From the NCBI GenBank assembly GCA_910577785.1, contig CAJTNT010000002.1, forward strand, positions 52,094 to 116,093: a DNA stretch of 64,000 nt, in the 5' to 3' direction. A program made the translations under genes and the position numbers. The stretch is from an uncultured Lachnospiraceae bacterium. Its GTDB lineage: Bacteria > Bacillota > Clostridia > Lachnospirales > Lachnospiraceae. This document shows positions 49,513 to 58,719 of the stretch, one piece after another. Each line of letters opens with the position of its first letter. The first letter of the stretch is position 1. The notes beneath the pieces were generated by a model. That model was given only the letters and a program-made list of their open reading frames with translations. It had not been told where the DNA came from and made no database searches.

Positions 49513-51367
49513 AGACTTCTCCCTCCCGGATTAAATAAGCAAGATAATCATTTAGTGTAGATTGGAAATCATCCTCTGTCAATTTGGTGTAGTCTGTCTG
49601 CATATATGCTTCACAGAGCCATTCATCATCATATTTGACGCAGTGCCTTGCAGACAAACCATCCACAACATCTCTGTTACGATACAGCTTCAGCCATTCT
49701 TGTTCAATGCTTTCCCATTTTCCGAAAGCGTCAATTCTTCCTAATTTTTTGCGTTTTACAAATCCGTCATCTTTGCAGTAACCGAAAAAGGTTTCCTGCA
49801 TACAGTCATGCGGCGTATGCGCCGTCCAGACCATGACGCACACATTTGTCCCGGTTGGATAGAAAATATCGTCTGGCATCGAAAAAACAGCGTTCAAGGT
49901 GTTTTTCTTCATTAATCGTTCTCTAATATCTTTGAACTTTGTCCCGATTGCACAGCTCATGGGAACGACGACAACTCCTGTCCCTCCTGGCGTAAGGATA
50001 TCTAACAAATGTTCCACAAATTCCAATTCTGTAACATCTTTCTGTGAATAAGGCGGGTTAATTAATCCAATGTTTATATTTTTGCTTTTCAATTCATCCG
50101 TGATATCCTGATTGAAACAATCGCCTTTATAGATATTCGATTTGCCATCTTTGCGGATGATCATATTTGCAATGGCCAATGTGTAAAGCCCATCATCAAA
50201 TTCAACGCCATATAATCCTTTTTTGCGGATGCTGTCGATTTCAGCAGGATTTGCATTCTGGAACATTTTGCTCATAGCAGTTACCAAAAAAGAGCCAGAA
50301 CCACAGCATATATCAACCACCCGGCTATTCTTATTTGTGCCAGCCAGATCACACATGAATTCCGTTAAATGCTGGGGCGTCAGAACAATGCCTAACCCGC
50401 TGCCGTCGCCGCCTGAGTATTTAATAAATTCATGATAAAATACGCCCAAAGCGTCAATGGTGCAGTCTGCATAATCCATCATAGGCTTGATTTTCAGTTC
50501 CAATTGTTCGATATACCAGGTAATGGACTTGGAATGTCCTAATTGGATTTCCGCAAATTTTGTGTTATCCTGAAGAGTATGAAAAACCTGTTTAATATAA
50601 CGGATTCGGCTGCTCTTAATATCACTATCTTTCAGAACATTTTCTATTGCATGTTGGATGTTTTGCATGATTAATTGGTAGGATGTCAGTGAGGAATAAC
50701 TTTTTGAGAAGTCTTTATCATTTAATGCAATCAATATTCCTGCAATAAAAATCGGCTTATGTGATTCCGTCACTTTAATTTCCCTCAAAGCATTGTGCAT
50801 ATCAATGGCCGTGTTTCTGATCTCATCTAAAGAGTAAGCTTTTTTTAGTTTATTGCCCTTTATTAATTCTACATAGTTTTGCGGCTCTAGAATAATGTCT
50901 TTTGCTTTTTCCAATGTAGTATAGGTATCCTGTCCCCGCATCCAGTAAAAAGCATCTGCCTTCATATTCTGAGTTGTTGTCCCGCTAACGGCGATGGCAA
51001 TGACATTATATTCATTTTTCAAAAACTTGGCATAATATAAAACGCCATCTACCGCAAAGGAATATGGCCGATTTAATTTTTCACTGCAATGTTTTTTGGC
51101 GCTGTTCTTACACTCTATAACGACTAATGTGTGAATATCATCATGAAAAGTTATGATATATTCTGGTTTTGCCTTTCCTTTTCCGCCCTGGGCATAGTCA
51201 TCCAATTCACATTCTTTTGGTTTTCCGCCAGCTTGTTTTAATATTTTTTCAATTTTGTCCACGTCCGAAACATCGCCCTGCGGAAAGACATAACCAAATG
51301 AATTTTTGCCAATGGTGCATTTCATTTCATTGAGCGTCAAGCTTTCTGTATACCGTTCAATTGCCAT
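49502..51367 (-). CDS. BcgI-like bifunctional nuclease and N6-adenine methyltransferase
   Basis: ATG at 51367 (MAIERYTESLTLNEM) follows AAAGGAGATCTAGGAAA; the ATG at 51400 is upstream of that site. The 621-residue protein has an N-terminal PD-(D/E)XK-like domain (Pro68-Glu69 in KPEYIITF, then Glu85 and Lys87 in LVVIECKNS), a helical linker, and a gamma-type N6-adenine methylase with VVDICCGSGSFL near residue 352 and catalytic NPPY near 436. Together with the S-like gene it has the architecture of type IIB BcgI (A subunit cleaving and methylating, B subunit recognising), with similar lengths as I recall. It would cut on both sides of a bipartite site. Confidence 0.87.
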   Translation of the reverse strand: MAIERYTESLTLNEMKCTIGKNSFGYVFPQGDVSDVDKIEKILKQAGGKPKECELDDYAQGGKGKAKPEYIITFHDDIHTLVVIECKNSAKKHCSEKLNRPYSFAVDGVLYYAKFLKNEYNVIAIAVSGTTTQNMKADAFYWMRGQDTYTTLEKAKDIILEPQNYVELIKGNKLKKAYSLDEIRNTAIDMHNALREIKVTESHKPIFIAGILIALNDKDFSKSYSSLTSYQLIMQNIQHAIENVLKDSDIKSSRIRYIKQVFHTLQDNTKFAEIQLGHSKSITWYIEQLELKIKPMMDYADCTIDALGVFYHEFIKYSGGDGSGLGIVLTPQHLTEFMCDLAGTNKNSRVVDICCGSGSFLVTAMSKMFQNANPAEIDSIRKKGLYGVEFDDGLYTLAIANMIIRKDGKSNIYKGDCFNQDITDELKSKNINIGLINPPYSQKDVTELEFVEHLLDILTPGGTGVVVVPMSCAIGTKFKDIRERLMKKNTLNAVFSMPDDIFYPTGTNVCVMVWTAHTPHDCMQETFFGYCKDDGFVKRKKLGRIDAFGKWESIEQEWLKLYRNRDVVDGLSARHCVKYDDEWLCEAYMQTDYTKLTEDDFQSTLNDYLAYLIREGEVYEP

Positions 51368-52421
51368 TTTCCTAGATCTCCTTTTTGTGTGCTTTTCCAC
51401 ATTTGATGGTAGATTGGCTGTAAGGAACTATCAATATTTTGCCTTTCTTTTGATTATAGCATAAGCTGCTGCAGATATCCAGAGTAATCCGAACATTTAT
51501 TCCTGTGGGGTTTCTGATTCATCGTTTGAGGAAATTTTTAGAAGGCCCATCGGATTTTTTGCGGCACCGCGATTGGGGAGGAGAAGGTGAGAGCGGTTTA
51601 GGGGAGAGAAGGAGGGGCAGTTATTTGAAAGTGCTGCAGCCAGAGGCAGGAGCGGATTTGGATCGCCCCGCAGGGGCAGGCATGCTTGGGGGGATGCGTA
51701 CGGTGAGGAAAGATTTATGGATTCGTTCCGCCTTTGCTACCATAAATAGATCGTCTAAGGAATCTCCATCTGTAACAGATGCATGCTCCATTAAAATTGA
51801 AGTGTCAATATTCACAAGACGAAATGCGTGTTTTGGCTAGATAAAGGAATATATTGGTTTCTATTATTGCTCAAAACATAGTCAATATATTGGGGAGGAA
51901 CTACCAATTTTTCAGCAGGGAGTAATGCATCCGTTTTGTTGATGAATTTGTCACTGGTTATACATCTGCAGTTCATTCGCGGAGACCATTGGCAGGCTGA
52001 TGGGCAGGACAGCCTTGATTTTCGGAAGCTTCCGTCCGTATGCACAAAAGAACGTTCCAATCCCTTCTGACATCTTATATTCTTCTTTTGCGTATTATAA
52101 CATTATACGTGTAGTTTTGCAAGTATATTTTAAACCTTGCCGGATTTGTTCTATATAAACACAGCTGATTTTTTCGATTTTGTAACTGTCTGCAGCAGGT
52201 CGGCTATCTGTACTGTGAGGAAGAGACGCTTGCCTACATGGAGGATCTGCATTTTTGACTCTTTCCAGAAAGATTGCCGTATACCGTGCGCTTTCTTTCG
52301 ACTGCCATAAATTTTTTGACAAAAAAGGCCAATAGCTTTTGACATATGGCAAGATTTGCTATATGATAAAAATATTATTTTATTACAAACATTAGGTTAT
52401 TGAAAATTTGAGGTGGATCGA
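51368..52421. other. 1-kb region without a convincing gene
   Basis: Protein-like stretches occur on the minus strand at about 51815-51690 (NIDTSILMEHASVTDGDSL), 51960-51815 (ITSDKFINKTDALLPAEKL) and 52345-52155, in different frames and with no clean start. They look like remnants of one or more dead genes next to the restriction locus. The last 90 bases carry the SNF2 promoter. No RNA gene or tandem repeat was seen. Confidence 0.5.
52339..52367 (+). promoter_or_regulatory. Sigma-A promoter of the SNF2 helicase gene
   Basis: TTGACA (52339-52344), 17 bases, TATGAT (52362-52367), 55 bases before the start codon. Confidence 0.8.
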
Positions 52422-55400
52422 ATGATAGAGGAAAGAGACATACAGGCGTTGTGCGTTGACAGTTCTGTATTTAACCGCGGCAGGAGCGTATATTTAGATG
52501 GGATGGTTAAAAACATCCGTTATGAGCGGACGGATCAGGAAGGCCTGGAACGCATTAAACTTACGGCTAAGGTACAGGGCAGCGGGATCCATATGTACCA
52601 GGTGGTTGCGGAAATTGTAGAAGACCGTTCCGCGGTGGATCAGATCACCTGCACCTGCCCAGCCTTTTACAGCTTTGACGGCATCTGTAAGCATTGCGTG
52701 GGGACGCTGCTGCAGTATATGGCTAACCGCAGGGACAAGACACCGAAGGGCCGCGCCGTTGCCAGGCGCCCGGCTGTTGTCCGGCTCAGCAGCCAGGGGA
52801 TAGAGGAGCTGATTGACCATTATAAGGCCAAAGAGCGCCGTACCTACCAGCAGGCAGGGTTAAACGGAACCATAAATCTGTACCCCCAAATGAACTTTTC
52901 TTATGCAGAGAAGTATGTGGAATTTAAAATTGGCTTTGAGAAAAAAAAGTATATACTGAAAAATATCCGCACGTTTGTGGAGGCAATGGAGCAGGAACGG
53001 TATGAGTACTATGGCAAGGAGTTGGAGTTTTACCATACCCTGGAGGCATTTTCTCCAGAGAGCAGGCCGATGGTAGAATTTCTGATTACGGAGATCAATA
53101 ACCCTACCCGCCAGGGGCGTTATTGGTATTACGACAGGGGGAACCGTTACCTGAATATTACGAGCGGGAATATGGACGCATTTTACAAGGCGCTTGGGCA
53201 GCGGCCCCTAATTGTGAAAAGGGACTGGGGCATGGAATCCTGGCAGATTTCTAATGAGACTTACCGTCCCTTGTTAACGATTGACGGGCAGGGGGACGGC
53301 ATTTTGCTGGAGACAAAAGAAATTTCCTGCGACTATGGGCGCGATTATGCCTATGTGTGGGATGGGGGGATTATTTATAGGATTCCCATGGAGGAGGCCT
53401 ATGAAATCCGTCCGGTATGGGAATATATCAGCAAGACCAAAAAGGATACGCTCTTTGTCGCCAAGGCGGAGCTGCCTGCTTTCTGTCAGGAGCTGCTGCC
53501 GGTTCTGGAGCGGCACTATGGGGTCAAGAAGCGACAGTTCCAGGAGCAGGCGTACCTGCCGCCGGAGCCGGAATATGAAATTTACCTGGACGCGCCGGAT
53601 CCGCATTCCATCTCCTGCGAGGTGTATGTGCTATATGGCAGGAAAAAATACAGTATCCTCAGTAGGCCCCGCGCCATGGAGAACCGGAATGAGCTGGAAG
53701 AGCTAAAGAAGAAGGAACTGGTGGGGCGCTGGTTCCCGCAGAAAGACATGGTCAAAAAGCGGATGCTTTTGCTCGCGGATGAGGAGAAGATGTATGAATT
53801 CCTCGCAGAAGGAATGGAGGAACTGGCCGCCATGGGGACGATATTTGTCAGCGATGCCCTAAAGGCCATCCAGGTCAGGCCGTCGCCCTCGGTTTCTGTC
53901 GGGGTATCCCTAAAAGGGGATATGCTGGAGCTCTCCCTGGAATGTGAGGATATGTCCCTTGCAGAGTTGGCGGAAATCCTATCTTCCTATCAGCGGAAAC
54001 GTAAATTTTTCCGATTGAAAAGCGGGGAATTTTTAAACATGGACGAGGATGGCCTAGGCGTCCTCTCCAAGCTCCAGGACAGTATGGACATCTCCCCCCA
54101 GCAATGGGCGCAAGGCAGCATCCAGCTCCCCAAGTATCGGGCGCTGTACCTAGACAATGAGCTGAAGGAGAAAAATGGTTTTCACACATCGAAAAACAGA
54201 AGCTTCCGTGCCTTGGTGCGGAATATGAAGACGGTAGAGGACAATGATTTTGAGATTCCGGCGTCTCTAGAAAAGGTGCTGCGCGAATACCAGAAGCAGG
54301 GCTTCCTGTGGCTGAAGACCTTAAATGCCAATGGATTTGGCGGGATATTGGCAGATGACATGGGGCTGGGAAAGACCCTGCAGGTGATTGCCTTCCTCTT
54401 ATCCGAATGGGAGCATAGGGAAACGGCACAGAATACGGAACAGGATGAGACAGGGCAAGCCAGCCAGCCGCAGGAAGAATTGGCAGAAAGCAGCCCGGCA
54501 GGGGCAATCCAGGGCGGCAGGCCGCAGGAAGGGCAGCCTCAAATATGTGCCGAGGAATTGGAAATGCTGGAGAAGAGCCAAAGCGCCGGATTGCTGGAAA
54601 AGGTGCGGAAGGCAGCGCTGAAAAGGGAAGAGGACGTTAAGTTTTCCCATTTTGCATTAATTGTCTGCCCAGCCTCCCTGGTCTATAACTGGAAGAGCGA
54701 AATTGAGCGTTTTGCGCCGTCCATGCAGGCAGTAGCTGTGGCGGGGAATGCGGCTGACCGGAAGAAAGCCCTGCAGGAAGCAGGAAGGTGGGACATCCTG
54801 ATTACTTCCTATGACCTGCTGAAGCGGGATGAAGAAGCGTATGAGGAAATGAATTATCAGTATGAAGTGATTGATGAGGCGCAGTATATCAAGAACCACA
54901 ATACAAAGGTATCCAAAGCCGTAAAGAGGATCCGTGCAGGCTTCCGGATGGCGCTGACGGGGACACCGATAGAAAATCGTTTGAGTGAACTGTGGAGCAT
55001 TTTTGATTACCTGATGCAGGGTTTTTTGTATCCCTACAGCCGTTTCCGGGAAGAATTGGAAATACCGATTGTCTCCAACCAGGAGGAAGAAGCCTCCGAG
55101 CGCCTGCGGAACATGATCCGTCCCTTTGTGCTGCGGCGCTTAAAAAAGGACGTCCTCAAGGAGCTGCCGGCCAAGATGGAAGAGCCAGTCGTGGCGCAGA
55201 TGGAAGGGGAACAGGAGAAACTGTATGCGGCGCATGTGCAGCGTATAAAATTGATGCTGGAGGGGCAGACGGAGGCGGAGTTTGCGACCCAGAAGCTACA
55301 GATTCTGGCGGAGCTGACTAAGCTGCGCCAGCTGTGCTGTGACCCAGGGTTAATCTATGAGGACTTTAACGGGGAGTCGGCAAAGCTTCTGATGTGCGTG

Positions 55401-55892
55401 GATCTCATCAAAAACGCCATTGACGGCGGCCACAAGGTATTGCTGTTTTCCCAGTTTACCACGATGCTGGAGCGGATTGAGGACAGGCTGCACAGAGAAG
55501 GGATTTCATATTTCTGCCTGACGGGCGCTACCAGCAAGGAACGGCGGGCAGAACTGGTACAGAGGTTCCAGGAGGGGGACACCCCAGTCTTTTGCATTTC
55601 ACTAAAAGCAGGGGGCACGGGGCTGAACCTGACGGCGGCGGATATTGTTATCCACTATGATCCCTGGTGGAATGTGGCCGTGCAGAACCAGGCAACGGAC
55701 CGTGCGCACCGCATTGGCCAGAGAAATGCAGTGACGGTATATAAGCTGATTGCGAAGGGAAGCATTGAGGAGAACATCCTCAGGCTTCAGGAGAAGAAAA
55801 AGGAACTGGCGGAACAGCTGCTGGGGAATGATGGGTTTGAAGCGGTAAAAATTACCAAAGAAGATATGCTGAGGCTGCTTGCAGGCACATAA
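52422..55892 (+). CDS. SWIM-domain SNF2-family helicase
   Basis: ATG at 52422 has AGGTGG five bases upstream. The 1156-residue protein starts with a SWIM zinc finger (CTCPAFYSFDGICKHC, about residues 72-87), followed by a bacterial SNF2-associated domain (about 150-600). The ATPase core follows: motif I DDMGLGKTLQ near residue 646, Ia LIVCPASLVYNW, II VIDEAQYIKN, III ALTGTPIENR, V SLKAGGTGLNLTAAD and VI QATDRAHRIGQ. A Gln/Glu/Ala-rich insertion of about 70 residues splits motifs I and Ia. Such ATPases translocate on duplex DNA; the bacterial family has no settled role. It stands alone with its own promoter. Confidence 0.93.
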   Translation: MIEERDIQALCVDSSVFNRGRSVYLDGMVKNIRYERTDQEGLERIKLTAKVQGSGIHMYQVVAEIVEDRSAVDQITCTCPAFYSFDGICKHCVGTLLQYMANRRDKTPKGRAVARRPAVVRLSSQGIEELIDHYKAKERRTYQQAGLNGTINLYPQMNFSYAEKYVEFKIGFEKKKYILKNIRTFVEAMEQERYEYYGKELEFYHTLEAFSPESRPMVEFLITEINNPTRQGRYWYYDRGNRYLNITSGNMDAFYKALGQRPLIVKRDWGMESWQISNETYRPLLTIDGQGDGILLETKEISCDYGRDYAYVWDGGIIYRIPMEEAYEIRPVWEYISKTKKDTLFVAKAELPAFCQELLPVLERHYGVKKRQFQEQAYLPPEPEYEIYLDAPDPHSISCEVYVLYGRKKYSILSRPRAMENRNELEELKKKELVGRWFPQKDMVKKRMLLLADEEKMYEFLAEGMEELAAMGTIFVSDALKAIQVRPSPSVSVGVSLKGDMLELSLECEDMSLAELAEILSSYQRKRKFFRLKSGEFLNMDEDGLGVLSKLQDSMDISPQQWAQGSIQLPKYRALYLDNELKEKNGFHTSKNRSFRALVRNMKTVEDNDFEIPASLEKVLREYQKQGFLWLKTLNANGFGGILADDMGLGKTLQVIAFLLSEWEHRETAQNTEQDETGQASQPQEELAESSPAGAIQGGRPQEGQPQICAEELEMLEKSQSAGLLEKVRKAALKREEDVKFSHFALIVCPASLVYNWKSEIERFAPSMQAVAVAGNAADRKKALQEAGRWDILITSYDLLKRDEEAYEEMNYQYEVIDEAQYIKNHNTKVSKAVKRIRAGFRMALTGTPIENRLSELWSIFDYLMQGFLYPYSRFREELEIPIVSNQEEEASERLRNMIRPFVLRRLKKDVLKELPAKMEEPVVAQMEGEQEKLYAAHVQRIKLMLEGQTEAEFATQKLQILAELTKLRQLCCDPGLIYEDFNGESAKLLMCVDLIKNAIDGGHKVLLFSQFTTMLERIEDRLHREGISYFCLTGATSKERRAELVQRFQEGDTPVFCISLKAGGTGLNLTAADIVIHYDPWWNVAVQNQATDRAHRIGQRNAVTVYKLIAKGSIEENILRLQEKKKELAEQLLGNDGFEAVKITKEDMLRLLAGT

Positions 55893-55965
55893 GGCAGAGC
55901 CGCCCGCGCTAGAAGCGGCACAGGGCGAAGGTCAGGATAGGGACAGAAAGCGAGGATAATAACAT

Positions 55966-56325
55966 ATGGAAATATTATTTGTGGAATACCCAAAGTGCAG
56001 CACTTGCCAGAAGGCCAAAAAGTGGCTGCAGGAACAGGGAGTATCCTTTACATCCAGGCATATAAAAGAGCAGAACCCCACCAAAGAGGAACTGAAAGAA
56101 TGGCATCAGAAAAGCGGCCTGGACATCAAGCGTTTCTTTAACACCAGCGGGATGATTTACAGGGAAATGAAGCTCAAGGACAGGCTCCCTGCCATGTCCC
56201 TGGAGGAAAAATACAGCCTGCTGTCTACGGATGGCATGCTGGTGAAACGTCCCATCCTGGTGACAGAACAGGGAATTGCGGCAGGCTTTCGGCCAGAGGA
56301 GTGGGAAAAACTGCTAAACGTATAA
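55966..56325 (+). CDS. ArsC/Spx-family thioredoxin-fold protein (YffB-like)
   Basis: The 119-residue protein has CSTCQKAKKWLQ at residues 12-23 (CxxC redox site), HIKEQNPTKEEL, FFNTSGMIYREM and KRPILVTEQGIAAGF with the cis-Pro. The family includes Spx and glutathione-dependent arsenate reductase relatives. It lacks the Spx RNA-polymerase interface residues as far as can be seen, so it is probably a reductase of unknown substrate and not a regulator. Confidence 0.9.
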   Translation: MEILFVEYPKCSTCQKAKKWLQEQGVSFTSRHIKEQNPTKEELKEWHQKSGLDIKRFFNTSGMIYREMKLKDRLPAMSLEEKYSLLSTDGMLVKRPILVTEQGIAAGFRPEEWEKLLNV

Positions 56326-56402
56326 ATTGCGTGGCTAACATAGGCCGATACTAGCACGGCAATAGATAAGGGATTTGCAGATATGCCGCCGGAGGGATGA
56401 TT

Positions 56403-57785
56403 TTATACCCCTATTACCACCACAAACGTAGCTCCGCCCCCCGGCGTGTCTTCTGCCCATAGCTTTCCTTTATGCAGCTGGATGATCTCCCACGCGATGC
56501 ATAGGCCGAGGCCAAAATGGGACTTGTCCTCGTGGGCTTTATCACAGCGGTAGAAGCGGCCGAAGATGGCTTTTTTTTCGGAATCGGGGATGCCGGGGCC
56601 ATTGTCTGCTATCCGGAGGGTAACTTTGTCGGAAGCAGCCTGCAGGGATAAGCGGATACTGCCGCCAGGAGGCGTATAGCTTAAGGCGTTATCTAAGAGG
56701 ATGGACAGCACTTGTTCCATCCTTTCTTTGTCGCAGGGGCAGGGCTGCACCCACTGGTCTGGCAGGACGATTTCCAGGGAAATGCCTTTCTCCCTTGTCA
56801 GGGGAAGGAATTTCTCATAGGCGGACAGCAGAAGCGTGTCCAGCTCTACGGGCTGCCTGCGGAGCGTCATACGTAGGCTGTCTGTGCTGGATAAGGTGAG
56901 CATGTCCTCAATCAGGCGGCTCATACGTTTGCCTTCGCGCGCAATGGTCTGGGAAAATTGCTCGGCTTCCTCAGAAGAAGCATGCTTCATGGCTGAAAGG
57001 CAGGACAGCATGACAGTTAAGGGGGAGCGCAGCTCATGGGAGGCAGAGGCAATAAATTCCGCCTGTTTCTGCTGGCTGGCAATCAGGGGACGGATCATCC
57101 GCCAGGTAAATATCCAGAAGAAAATCCCTAACAGCAGGATACCGATCAGATTGGCTATGGCAAATTGGAGGCGCTGAAGGCGGAGGCTTTCGTACAGGCG
57201 CGCCTGGGGATGGAGGATGGCGATGTTAAGCACGCCGCTTTTTTTGGGGATTAGGATGACAGATGCGTAATAGCGTTCCTCCTGAAGGGGAAATTCAAAT
57301 TCTGCATGCATGGAAAGCACGGAATTCCTGGAAATGGATTCTTCCAGGATGAGGTAGTCCTCGCGGGCGGCCTGGCGGGCAGATGCAAAGACGCTTTCCT
57401 TGAGGTGCAGGGGGTTTAAGCGCTCATAGGCAAGCTTATTGCCATTGTCAAGGATATCCATCTGGAACTGGGTATCGGCCTGGAATTGGGAGAGCCAGTT
57501 ATGGGAAATGACAGACTGGTTTTCCAGATGGCTGATCAGCATATTGACATTAATCTGGAAATCAGCAAAATGGCTTTCGTGGGCTTCTGTCTCAGAAAAG
57601 GCCAGGCAAGCCAGGGACATCAGCGCTAAAATTGCCCCGCAGACCAGGGTGCAGAACGCCGTCAGGCGTATGTGGAGCCTCTGGAAGATGCGCCGGCGGT
57701 AGGGCAGGCCTTTGAAATGAGGCTGTCTGTTTTTGGGGCCGTAGGGCAAATCCGCTGGATGGGAATGCCTGGATTTATGGTTCAT
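56403..57785 (-). CDS. Sensor histidine kinase
   Basis: The 460-residue kinase has membrane helices at about residues 36-60 and 205-225 with a 145-residue extracytoplasmic sensor between them, a short juxtamembrane helix without a clear HAMP domain, then the H-box ASASHELRSPLTVML, N-box DNALSYTPPGG, G1 DNGPGIPDSEK, and G2 SHFGLGLCIAWEII. It overlaps the response regulator gene by four bases, so both are made together. The partner regulon is probably the divergent ABC transporter. The signal is unknown. Confidence 0.94.
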   Translation of the reverse strand: MNHKSRHSHPADLPYGPKNRQPHFKGLPYRRRIFQRLHIRLTAFCTLVCGAILALMSLACLAFSETEAHESHFADFQINVNMLISHLENQSVISHNWLSQFQADTQFQMDILDNGNKLAYERLNPLHLKESVFASARQAAREDYLILEESISRNSVLSMHAEFEFPLQEERYYASVILIPKKSGVLNIAILHPQARLYESLRLQRLQFAIANLIGILLLGIFFWIFTWRMIRPLIASQQKQAEFIASASHELRSPLTVMLSCLSAMKHASSEEAEQFSQTIAREGKRMSRLIEDMLTLSSTDSLRMTLRRQPVELDTLLLSAYEKFLPLTREKGISLEIVLPDQWVQPCPCDKERMEQVLSILLDNALSYTPPGGSIRLSLQAASDKVTLRIADNGPGIPDSEKKAIFGRFYRCDKAHEDKSHFGLGLCIAWEIIQLHKGKLWAEDTPGGGATFVVVIGV

Positions 57786-58459
57786 AGCGGTACCTCCAAT
57801 TGGTAGCCAATGCCGCGCACGGTTTTTAAGAGCAGGGCGCTGCCAACGCTTTTCAGCCTGCGGCGCAGAAAATAAATATAGTTGTCCAGGTTGCCGTCTT
57901 CTACTTCGGCGTCAGGCCCCCAGACTTTGGCCAGGATGGAGGTCCGTGGGATGGTCTGCCCGGGGTTGCGCAGGAAAAATTCCAGTAAGTCCCCTTCCCG
58001 TGCGGAAAGGGAGCAGGAGGCGTTGTTGCAGCAGAGTTTTTTCTGCTGCGTGTCGAAGGAGATATCGCCAAGCTCCAAGGGCTTGGTGCCTTCCCATTTG
58101 GCGGGGCGGCGCAGGATGCAGCGGATGCGGGCCATCAGCTCTTCAAAATCAAAGGGCTTGACCAGATAGTCGTCTGCGCCGCAGTCTAGGCCGGTGATTT
58201 TGTCGTTCAGGGCGCCGAGCGCAGTGACGAAAATAATCGGCGTGGGGATATTTTTCTCCCGCGTAATTTTGAGGACGGAAATGCCGTCTAGGGTAGGGAG
58301 CATACGGTCAAGGAGGATCAGGTCGTGTGACTGCTGTTCGATAAAGTGCAGCCCTTCTTCGCCATCGTGGCAGACGTCTGTTTCGAAGTGGTTCCGCTCT
58401 AATTGGAAGCGAAGGGTTTCTGCAAGTGATTTGTCGTCTTCTATAATTAAAATACGCAT
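57782..58459 (-). CDS. OmpR/PhoB-family response regulator
   Basis: The 225-residue protein has a receiver domain with acidic pocket EDDKS, phospho-acceptor Asp in LILLDRMLPTLDG, Thr in VTALG and Lys in LVKPFDFEEL. The winged-helix output domain ends VRGIGYQLEVPL with a DNYIYFLRRRLK recognition helix. The direct repeats at 58594-58644, 11 bp apart, upstream of its start are of the kind bound by this family, so autoregulation is likely. Confidence 0.95.
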   Translation of the reverse strand: MRILIIEDDKSLAETLRFQLERNHFETDVCHDGEEGLHFIEQQSHDLILLDRMLPTLDGISVLKITREKNIPTPIIFVTALGALNDKITGLDCGADDYLVKPFDFEELMARIRCILRRPAKWEGTKPLELGDISFDTQQKKLCCNNASCSLSAREGDLLEFFLRNPGQTIPRTSILAKVWGPDAEVEDGNLDNYIYFLRRRLKSVGSALLLKTVRGIGYQLEVPL

Positions 58460-58581
58460 AGGTGTGTACCTTTCTTTGTGATTCGGGAGGCTTAATTATG
58501 TTGGCAATATGGCCGCTGATTTGGGCAGGCCTTGGACGCGGCAGTTTCTATTGCGCGCATTTTTTAACTATTTTATTCAGT

Positions 58582-58656
58582 ATACCACAGAAATCTCTAA
58601 ATAATCTCTAAAAATTTGCAGGCGTTTTAGAGAAAAATTAGAGGTTCCTGTGGTAT
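58582..58656. promoter_or_regulatory. Symmetrical site between the two-component and ABC transporter operons
   Basis: TCTCTAA occurs at 58594-58600 and 58605-58611 (11 bp apart). The mirror pair TTAGAGA (58627-58633) and TTAGAGG (58638-58644) is also 11 bp apart on the other strand. Outer arms ATACCACAG (58582-58590) and CTGTGGTAT (58648-58656) complete a 75-bp dyad. Tandem heptamers with 11-bp spacing fit binding by OmpR-family dimers facing each divergent operon. Confidence 0.75.
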
Positions 58657-58719
58657 CTTAGTTGCAGGTGAGGGGGATTTCGAATTGTGGAAATGCAGAA
58701 AGCAGTAGGAGGAAAAAGG

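Noticed and set aside
51505..51840. 111-codon plus-strand ORF next to the restriction locus
   Set aside because: No ribosome site, Arg/Gly-rich atypical composition, and better protein-like fragments on the opposite strand.
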